Assembly (NCBI RefSeq): GCF_030816965.1
Contig: NZ_JAUSYQ010000002.1
Coordinates: forward strand, 4,249,001 to 4,313,000
Origin: Streptomyces canus
Lineage (GTDB): Bacteria > Actinomycetota > Actinomycetes > Streptomycetales > Streptomycetaceae
Length of the DNA: 64,000 bases
Direction of reading: 5' to 3'
The notes below the pieces were generated by a model. It saw nothing but the letters and a program-made list of their open reading frames with translations. It was not told the origin of the DNA and did not search any database. The translations under genes were made by a program, and so were the position numbers. Positions 38,085 to 44,448 of this stretch are shown piece by piece; within the stretch, counting starts at the first letter, position 1; each line of letters begins with the position of its first letter.

Positions 38085-38158
38085 TGGACCTGAGGGGATT
38101 TGAACCCCTGGCCCCCTCGATGCGAACGAGGTGCGCTACCGGACTGCGCCACAGGCCC
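38085..38158 (-). tRNA. tRNA-Ala, anticodon CGC
   Basis: On the minus strand the acceptor arms GGGCCTG and CAGGTCC pair, including the G3:U70 wobble that identifies tRNA-Ala. The anticodon stem CCTCG/CGAGG encloses TTCGCAT, giving anticodon CGC. The T arm AGGGG/CCCCT encloses TTCAAAT. 74 nt with discriminator A; CCA is not encoded. Confidence 0.96.
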
Positions 38159-38247
38159 TTGCAACGAGTGAAACTCTAGCATCCCCGTCCGGGTGCTTGG
38201 AAATCCGTTCCCGGCTGGTCAGGGCGCGGTGATCCCGCCCCCGTCCG

Positions 38248-39489
38248 TCACTCGTTGGCCGCGCGCGGCCGGTCGCCTTCCTCGTACTGGTCGAAGAGCG
38301 GTGTACGGCCACGCTCGCGTGCGCGGCGGGCGGAGGCGGCGCGACGGGCGTCGCTGCGGCCGCCCGCCACCGGCTTGTCCTCCGCGTCGTCCGGCAGTTC
38401 CTCCGACTCCTCGTCCTCCGCGACGGGCGTCGCCTCCTGGCCCGACTGCTCCGGAGTGGCGGCGCTGCTGGACCGCGCCGAGCTCCACGCGTCCGGCGCC
38501 CCGAGGTCCACGTCCGAGGTGGCCCGCGGAGCTACCGGCGCGGTCACGTACGTCGGCAGCGGCACCGGTACCGGGTCCCAGCTGTCCCCGTGCCCCGGCC
38601 TGTGCTGCCGTTCACGCTGCTGGTCGATCCACTCGGCGTGATCGGTCTGCTCGACGAGGGCGCGCCGGTCGGCGGCGAGCGCCGAGAGCCCGGTATCGGT
38701 CTCCGTCCCTGGTCCCTCTTCCGGTTCGTCGGCTTCCACGCCGGTGCTCACGGACGCCCGCCGGCGCGGCTGGCGCGCGCGCTCCCGCAGTCGCTGTGCG
38801 GCGGCCTCGGCCCGGCGCCGGTCCATCTGGTAGGCGAAGCGGCGGCGTTCCTGGGAGCGCAGGTACGCGATGTACGCGCTGAGCATCACGGCGGGCACAC
38901 CGGGCGCCCACAGGAAGGCGAGTCCTCCGACGGCGGCGACGATCGTGCCGAGCGTGAAGGCAAGGAAGAGCATCACGGTCGTACGCCGTCGGCGCGCGAG
39001 TACCTTCGTGCGCCGGGCGCGCGCTGCGGCCGCTTCCGCGGCTGCCGTGCGCCGGGGTGCGGGGGCATGCGTCTGAGGCTGTGATGCCGCCGAGGCGGCG
39101 GGTGCGGGTGCCTGCTTGCGCGTCGGCGCGGCACCCTGTTCGGGCGCGGACTCGCGCGGCGCCTCGCGGTGTTCCGAAGCCGACGGCTGGACCGTCGCCT
39201 GGGTCTGCGGACGGGTCGGAGGCATGGCGAAGGCCCGGACGTCCACCGACTCGGTGACGGCATCCGGTTCGTCGGCGCCGTGCTCCCCCTCGTCGGCGGA
39301 GCGCGCGCGCAGGTCCTTGGCGTACCGACGCTCCATGCCCGCCCGTCCGGACAGCAACCGGATGGCCGTGCTGAAGCGTTCCGTCGGACGGGCCTCGTTC
39401 AGCTCGTCCTGCCTACGGAGCCACATCGGCACCAAGTAGGCGGCCCAGGCCCCGACAATGACTGCGTAGATGAGGCCGCTGCTGCTCAC
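38248..39489 (-). CDS. sepX: SepX/GlpR-like septum membrane protein
   Basis: 413-aa membrane protein with an N-terminal helix (about 4-23, LIYAVIVGAWAAYLVPMWL), an Ala/Pro-rich cytoplasmic segment and a central hairpin of two helices (about 170-212). A long acidic, Arg-rich disordered tail follows. This layout and the adjacent rimJ-moeA-galU cluster match SepX of Streptomyces and GlpR of corynebacteria, division proteins at the septum. GTG 39489. Assignment rests on architecture and synteny recalled from the literature. Confidence 0.85.
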   Translation of the reverse strand: MSSSGLIYAVIVGAWAAYLVPMWLRRQDELNEARPTERFSTAIRLLSGRAGMERRYAKDLRARSADEGEHGADEPDAVTESVDVRAFAMPPTRPQTQATVQPSASEHREAPRESAPEQGAAPTRKQAPAPAASAASQPQTHAPAPRRTAAAEAAAARARRTKVLARRRRTTVMLFLAFTLGTIVAAVGGLAFLWAPGVPAVMLSAYIAYLRSQERRRFAYQMDRRRAEAAAQRLRERARQPRRRASVSTGVEADEPEEGPGTETDTGLSALAADRRALVEQTDHAEWIDQQRERQHRPGHGDSWDPVPVPLPTYVTAPVAPRATSDVDLGAPDAWSSARSSSAATPEQSGQEATPVAEDEESEELPDDAEDKPVAGGRSDARRAASARRARERGRTPLFDQYEEGDRPRAANE

Positions 39490-39697
39490 GCCTCACACGG
39501 TAGAGGGGTTTGCGTGAGGCCATCTGCCAATTGCGCCGGTGTGTCGCACGATCTGGCTGATATTTCGAGCTTTTTTTGTGACCGATCCGATCATCAGGCC
39601 GCACGAGTCGTGAATTCAATGGCCTGAGACGGTCATGCACCGATCATTTTCGAACACCTATTCCATTTTCGGGCCAGGCGCGGGAACGGCTTCCCGG
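39490..39697. promoter_or_regulatory. AT-rich leader of sepX with nested hairpin
   Basis: This 208-bp gap is unusually AT-rich and contains a run of seven T (about 39571-39577). A nested hairpin has TCAGGCC (39594-39600), CACGA-G-TCGTG (39602-39612) and GGCCTGA (39621-39627). A GACAC, the core of WhiA sites, occurs near 39540 on the minus strand. It must contain the sepX promoter and the rimJ terminator; neither is pinned down. Confidence 0.45.
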
Positions 39698-40336
39698 CTA
39701 CGCGGGATTGTCGTGCGGTGTACTCCTGGAGCGTGCCCGCTGCCAGCGTCGGAGCAAACCGTCGGGCACCTCTTCCGCGGTGAGCGCGAACACGAGATGG
39801 TCGCGCCAGGCGCCGTCGATGTGGAGATAACGCGGCCGCAGTCCCTCCTCGCGGAATCCGAGTTTCTCCACCACCCGACGGCTGGGCCCGTTCTCGGGGC
39901 GAATGCAGACCTCGATGCGGTGCAGGCCGACCGTGCGGAAACAGTGGTCCACGACCAGCGCCACGGCCGTCGGCATCACCCCGCGACCGGCCACCGACTG
40001 GTCCACCCAGTAGCCGACGTGCCCCGAGCACATCGAGCCCCAGGTGATTCCGGCGACCGTCAACTGCCCGACCAGTTGCCCCCGGTACTCGATGACGAAC
40101 GGCAGCATCCGCCCCGCGTTCGCCTCGGACCTGAGGTGGCGGACCATCTGACGGTAGGTCGGCCGGTGCGCGATCGGCCCGCTCGGGGTGGGCGGCGGGA
40201 TGGTCGCCTCCCAGGGGCGCAGCCAGTCCCGGTTGCGCCGGTTGACCTCACGCCAGAGCCGCTGGTCACGCATCTTTATCGGCCTCAGGACGACATCGCC
40301 GTCCGCCAGTACGACGGGCCAGGATGGGCTGTTCAG
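39698..40336 (-). CDS. rimJ: RimJ/RimL-type GNAT acetyltransferase, CTG start
   Basis: Ribosomal-protein N-acetyltransferase family. The conserved first beta strand GDVVLRPIKMRDQRLW begins before the first ATG (40273). Translating upstream gives NSPSWPVVLADGDVVLRPIK with no stop and no ATG, GTG or TTG. The only sensible start is CTG 40336, which overlaps the mogA stop as CTGA and has GGGGGTG six bases upstream. This gives 212 aa. Motif A is VDQSVAGRGVMPTAVALVVDH. It lies between sepX and mogA. Confidence 0.87.
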   Translation of the reverse strand: MNSPSWPVVLADGDVVLRPIKMRDQRLWREVNRRNRDWLRPWEATIPPPTPSGPIAHRPTYRQMVRHLRSEANAGRMLPFVIEYRGQLVGQLTVAGITWGSMCSGHVGYWVDQSVAGRGVMPTAVALVVDHCFRTVGLHRIEVCIRPENGPSRRVVEKLGFREEGLRPRYLHIDGAWRDHLVFALTAEEVPDGLLRRWQRARSRSTPHDNPA

Positions 40337-40839
40337 CTCGCACCCCCACTGCCGGGGCCGGGTCTCGGGTGGTCGCCGCCGCGGATCTGGTCGACGGCGT
40401 GCAGCAACAGGGGCTCCAGAACGGCCAGTCCGTCCTTCACCCCGCCACTGGAACCCGGCAGGTTGACGATCAGTGTGCGTCCCGCCACCCCGGCCAGACC
40501 CCGGGAGAGCGCGGCCGTCGGCACCTTCTCCCGTCCGAACGCCCGGATGGCCTCCGCGATGCCCGGAACCTCGTATGCGATCACCGCACGGGTCGCCTCG
40601 GGGGTGCGGTCGGTGGGTGAGATGCCGGTGCCGCCGGTGGTGACGACGACGTCGTATCCCGCGTCGACCGCGGCCTGCAGGGCCGCCTCCACGGGCCGCC
40701 CGTCGGCCACGACCTGCGGGCCCTCGACGGCGAACCCGAAGCGCTTCAGGCCGTCTGCGATCAGCGGGCCGCCCTTGTCCTCGTAGACCCCGGCGGCGGC
40801 CCGGTTGGAGGCGGTGACCACAAGAGCGCGATACGTCAT
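40333..40839 (-). CDS. mogA: Molybdopterin adenylyltransferase-like protein (MogA/MoaB)
   Basis: Adenylylates molybdopterin before molybdate insertion, 168 aa. ALVVTASNRAAAGVYEDKGGP, VVVTTGGTGISPTDRTPEAT and NLPGSSGGVKDGL are the family motifs. ATG 40839 overlaps the moaC stop (ATGA). Confidence 0.93.
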   Translation of the reverse strand: MTYRALVVTASNRAAAGVYEDKGGPLIADGLKRFGFAVEGPQVVADGRPVEAALQAAVDAGYDVVVTTGGTGISPTDRTPEATRAVIAYEVPGIAEAIRAFGREKVPTAALSRGLAGVAGRTLIVNLPGSSGGVKDGLAVLEPLLLHAVDQIRGGDHPRPGPGSGGAS

Positions 40840-41315
40840 GCCCGGCTCCAGTCGCCCGACTTGCCGCCCGTCTTCTCCTCCACCCGCACGTCCGTGATGA
40901 CCGCTCCCTTGTCGACCGCCTTGACCATGTCGATCACGGTGAGCGCGGCGACGGAGACCGCGGTGAGGGCCTCCATCTCGACGCCCGTGCGGTCCGTGGT
41001 CTTCACGGTGGCCAGGATCTCCACGGCGTCGTCCGCGACCGACAGATCCAGTTTCACACCGGACACCGACAATGGGTGGCACAGCGGGATGAGGTCGGGG
41101 GTGCGCTTGGCGCCCATGATGCCCGCGATCCGCGCGGTGGCCAGCGCGTCGCCCTTGGGGACGCCCTCGCCACGCAGCAGCTCGATCACTCGGGGGGAAA
41201 CGAGAACACGTCCACTGGCACGCGCGGTGCGTGCGGTGACGTCCTTGCCGGAGACATCGACCATGCGGGCGGCTCCCGCTTCGTCGATGTGCGTCAGTCG
41301 GTCCTGCGTACTCAT
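40836..41315 (-). CDS. moaC: Cyclic pyranopterin monophosphate synthase
   Basis: Second step of molybdenum cofactor synthesis, 159 aa. KGDALATARIAGIMGAKRT, IPLCHPL and VKTTDRTGVEMEALTAVSVA carry the active-site Lys, His and Asp/Glu residues. ATG 41315. It is 62 bp downstream of moeA. No moaA, moaD or moaE is in the window. Confidence 0.95.
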   Translation of the reverse strand: MSTQDRLTHIDEAGAARMVDVSGKDVTARTARASGRVLVSPRVIELLRGEGVPKGDALATARIAGIMGAKRTPDLIPLCHPLSVSGVKLDLSVADDAVEILATVKTTDRTGVEMEALTAVSVAALTVIDMVKAVDKGAVITDVRVEEKTGGKSGDWSRA

Positions 41316-41377
41316 GGTTGTGCGGCGCTCCCGGTCCGGCCTGTTGTGCGCGACACGGTACCGCCAACCAGGGGTGC

Positions 41378-42700
41378 TCAGCCGAGCTGGACCACTTCGA
41401 CCTCGGTCCCGGGCTCGACGGACTCCGCGTCCTCCGGGACGACGATCAGTGCGTTGGCCTGCGCGAGGGCGGCCACCAGATGGGATCCGGCGCCGCCGAC
41501 CGGGGCGACCGAGCCGTCTGCGTAGGCACCGCGCAGGAACTGCCGGCGTCCCTTGGGCGAGGTCAGCGCCTTGTCCGCGGTCAGGGTCGCCCTGGTCCGC
41601 GGCCGGTGGACGTCGTCGAGGCCCATGAGGGTGCGGATCGCGGGGCGGACGAACAGTTCGAAGGAGACGTACGACGACACCGGGTTGCCCGGCAGGGCCA
41701 GCAGCGGGGTGTGGTCGGGGCCGATGGTGCCGAAGCCCTGGGGCTTGCCGGGCTGCATGGCGAGCTTGCGGAAGTCGACACCGCTGCCGGGCTCGTCCTC
41801 GTCGCCCACGGAGGACAGCGCCTCCTTGACGACGTCGTACGCGCCGACGCTCACGCCGCCCGTGGTGACCACGAGGTCGGCGCGGACGAGTTGGTCCTCG
41901 ATGGTGGAGCGCAGGGTCTCGGCGTCGTCGGCGACGGCGCCCACGCGGTAGGCGATGGCGCCGGCGTCCCGGGCGGCCGCGGTGAGGGCGAAGCTGTTGG
42001 AGTCGTAGATCTGGCCGGTGGCGAGGGTCTCGTCGGGCTGGACGAGTTCGCTGCCGGTGGACATGACGACCACGCGCGGGCGCGGGCGCACGCGGACGGT
42101 GCCGCGGCCGATGGCGGCGAGCAGGGCGATCTGCGGGGGGCCGAGGACGGTGCCGGCGTCCAGGGCGCGGTCGCCGGCCCGCACGTCGCTGCCCTCGGCG
42201 CGCACATGCGCGCGTGCCTCGGCGGGCCGGTAGACGTGCACGTGTCCCTCGGCGCCCTCGGGGGCGAGACTACGGGCGCGCATCCCGGTCACCGGGCCCT
42301 CGCCGAGACCCCCGTCGGTCCACTCGACGGGGACGACGGTCTCGGCGCCGGGCGGCAGCGGGGCGCCGGTCATGATGCGGGCGGCCTGCCCGGGACCGAC
42401 CTGCAGCAACTCCGCCTCGCCCGCCGCGACGTCCCCGACGACGTCCAGGACGGCCGGGAACTCCTCGCTCGCGCCCGCCACGTCCGCGACCCGCACCGCG
42501 TACCCGTCCATGGAGCTGTTGTCGAACGGCGGCAGGGACACCGGGACCGTGACGTCCTCGACCAGGACGCAGCCCTGGGCGTCGAGCAGCTGCAGCTCGA
42601 TGGGTTCCAGGGGGCGGACGGTCGCGAGGATGTCCTCCAGGTGTTCGTCCACCGACCAGAGGTGGTCCTGTTCGGTGGGGCGGCTCGCGGCGCTGCTCAA
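41378..42700 (-). CDS. glp: MoeA/gephyrin-like protein, candidate Glp division factor
   Basis: 440 aa with MoeA domain order: linker domain, MPT-binding core with VVVMSTGSELVQPDE and VVTTGGVSVGAYDVVKEAL, and domain IV. PPFDNSSMDGYAVR is the conserved N-terminal region. The start is TTG 42700, 12 bases after GAGGAG overlapping the galU end. In corynebacteria the homologue in this cluster (Glp) binds FtsZ and its membrane receptor GlpR. Here the receptor-like sepX is four genes downstream. It may serve cofactor synthesis, division or both. Confidence 0.9.
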   Translation of the reverse strand: MSSAASRPTEQDHLWSVDEHLEDILATVRPLEPIELQLLDAQGCVLVEDVTVPVSLPPFDNSSMDGYAVRVADVAGASEEFPAVLDVVGDVAAGEAELLQVGPGQAARIMTGAPLPPGAETVVPVEWTDGGLGEGPVTGMRARSLAPEGAEGHVHVYRPAEARAHVRAEGSDVRAGDRALDAGTVLGPPQIALLAAIGRGTVRVRPRPRVVVMSTGSELVQPDETLATGQIYDSNSFALTAAARDAGAIAYRVGAVADDAETLRSTIEDQLVRADLVVTTGGVSVGAYDVVKEALSSVGDEDEPGSGVDFRKLAMQPGKPQGFGTIGPDHTPLLALPGNPVSSYVSFELFVRPAIRTLMGLDDVHRPRTRATLTADKALTSPKGRRQFLRGAYADGSVAPVGGAGSHLVAALAQANALIVVPEDAESVEPGTEVEVVQLG

Positions 42701-42704
42701 CTCG

Positions 42705-43607
42705 CTACATCTCCTCGGCTACGAAACTGCGAAGCCAGGTCCGGAAGTCCGGGCCCAGGTCTTCACGTTCGCACGCGAGTCTGACAATGGCACGCAGATA
42801 GTCGCCGCGGTCCCCGGTGTCATAGCGGCGGCCCTTGAAGACGACGCCGTGCACCGGGCCGCCGACCTTCTCGTCCTGTGCGAGCTGCTGGAGGGCGTCG
42901 GTGAGCTGGATCTCGTTGCCCCGGCCCGGCTCGGTCTTGCGGAGTATGTCGAAGATGTGCGGGTCGAGGACGTACCGGCCGATGACCGCGTAGTTCGACG
43001 GGGCGTCGGACGCCTCCGGCTTCTCGACCAGGCCGCCCACCCTGACGACGTCGCTGTCCTCGGTCTCCTCGACGACGGCACAGCCGTAGAGGTGGATCTG
43101 CTCGGGCGCGACCTCCATCAGCGCGATGACGCTGCCGCCGTACTGTTCCTGCACCTCGATCATCCGCTTGAGCAGGGGGTCGCGGGCGTCGATCAGGTCG
43201 TCGCCGAGGAGGACGGCGAAGGGCTCGTGACCCACATGGGGGGCCGCGCACAGGACTGCGTGGCCGAGGCCGCGGGGGTCGCCCTGGCGCACGTAGTGCA
43301 TGGTGGCGAGGTCGCTGGACTCCTGGACCTTGGCGAGCCGGTCGGCGTCGCCCTTCTTCTGGAGGGCGGACTCGAGCTCGTAGTTGCGGTCGAAGTGGTC
43401 CTCCAGGGGGCGCTTGTTGCGTCCCGTGATCATGAGGACGTCATCGAGGCCCGCCGAGACGGCCTCCTCGACCACGTACTGGATCGCCGGCTTGTCGACC
43501 ACCGGCAGCATCTCCTTGGGAGTGGCCTTGGTTGCCGGCAGGAACCGGGTGCCGAGCCCTGCTGCCGGAATGACAGCCTTGCTGATCCGAGGGTGCGACT
43601 GAGTCAT
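42705..43607 (-). CDS. galU: UTP-glucose-1-phosphate uridylyltransferase
   Basis: Makes UDP-glucose, the sugar donor for wall polymers and the Leloir cycle. PAAGLGTRFLPATKATPKEM, VDKPAIQYVVEEAV and GLGHAVLCAAPHVG are diagnostic. ATG 43607 gives 300 aa with AGGGTGG upstream; GTG 43616 would add three residues. First gene of the galU-glp-moaC-mogA-rimJ run. Confidence 0.96.
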   Translation of the reverse strand: MTQSHPRISKAVIPAAGLGTRFLPATKATPKEMLPVVDKPAIQYVVEEAVSAGLDDVLMITGRNKRPLEDHFDRNYELESALQKKGDADRLAKVQESSDLATMHYVRQGDPRGLGHAVLCAAPHVGHEPFAVLLGDDLIDARDPLLKRMIEVQEQYGGSVIALMEVAPEQIHLYGCAVVEETEDSDVVRVGGLVEKPEASDAPSNYAVIGRYVLDPHIFDILRKTEPGRGNEIQLTDALQQLAQDEKVGGPVHGVVFKGRRYDTGDRGDYLRAIVRLACEREDLGPDFRTWLRSFVAEEM

Positions 43608-43630
43608 GTTCGCCACCCTATCCGGTGCCT

Positions 43631-43660
43631 TTGCCTGGAATCTGGGGCTCCGGTTAATAA
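43631..43660 (+). promoter_or_regulatory. Promoter of the 5-FCL gene
   Basis: TTGCCT (43631-43636) and TAATAA (43655-43660) or TTAATA (43654-43659) are spaced 18 or 17 bp, ahead of the 5-FCL start by about 32 bp. The region between the divergent galU and 5-FCL genes is AT-rich. Confidence 0.55.
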
Positions 43661-43691
43661 GCTCTTATATGAGCGTATTAGAAGGGTATGG

Positions 43692-44324
43692 GTGCAGACT
43701 TTGAGTCATATCGGACGTCCCACCAAGCCTGACAAGCGAACGTTGCGGCAAGAATACCTAGCGGTGAGGAACAGGTTGACGGCCGATGACGTGCGAGAAG
43801 CGGCGGCCGCGCTGGCCGACCGGGCCCTTGAGCTGCCCGAACTGGCGCGTGCGCGCACGGTGGCGGCGTACGTCTCGGTGGGGAACGAACCTGGCACGCT
43901 CACGCTCCTTGACGCGCTGCGCGAGCGGGGCGTGCGCGTTCTGCTCCCGGCGCTTCTGCCGGACAACGATCTGGACTGGGGCGCCTACACCGGCGAGGGC
44001 TCTGTCGCACGCGTCCAGCACGGCGGGAAGATGGCCCTCTTCGAGCCCTCCGGCGAGCGGCTGGGCCCGGACGCCGTGACCGGCGCCGATGTCGTGCTGA
44101 TGCCCGGCCTGGCGGTGGACGGGCGCGGGATGCGCCTGGGGCGCGGCGGGGGGTCGTACGACCGGGTGCTCACGCGCCTGGAGCGCGCGGGCGCACGACC
44201 GGCGCTTGTGGTGCTCCTGTACGACTCCGAGGTCGTCGCACATGTCCCCGGGGAGGCGCACGACCGGCCGGTGCACGCGGTGGTGACGCCGTCGGGTGTG
44301 CGCCGCTTCCACAGCGGCGCATGA
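43692..44324 (+). CDS. 5-formyltetrahydrofolate cyclo-ligase
   Basis: Converts 5-formyl-THF to methenyl-THF, 210 aa. KRTLRQEYLAVRNRL, AAYVSVGNEPGT, VLMPGLAVDGRGMRLGRGGG with SYDRVL is the ATP/folate loop. GTG 43692 follows AGAAGGG; TTG 43701 is an alternative. Divergent from galU, a conserved actinobacterial arrangement. Confidence 0.94.
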   Translation: MQTLSHIGRPTKPDKRTLRQEYLAVRNRLTADDVREAAAALADRALELPELARARTVAAYVSVGNEPGTLTLLDALRERGVRVLLPALLPDNDLDWGAYTGEGSVARVQHGGKMALFEPSGERLGPDAVTGADVVLMPGLAVDGRGMRLGRGGGSYDRVLTRLERAGARPALVVLLYDSEVVAHVPGEAHDRPVHAVVTPSGVRRFHSGA

Positions 44325-44390
44325 ACATCCACGGGACGCACGGGATCGGGTGCGCATGGGCGCGATTCGGCGAACGTCCTCCTCGCGTAT

Positions 44391-44428
44391 GAAGGGGCCC
44401 GCCACACGCGCGTGCGGCGGGCCCCTTC
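44391..44428. terminator. Strong bidirectional terminator
   Basis: GAAGGGGCCCGCC (44391-44403) and GGCGGGCCCCTTC (44416-44428) form a perfect 13-bp stem with a 12-base loop, between convergent 5-FCL and penicillin acylase genes. Confidence 0.85.
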
Positions 44429-44448
44429 TTCGCGCTACCGCCGGAGGC

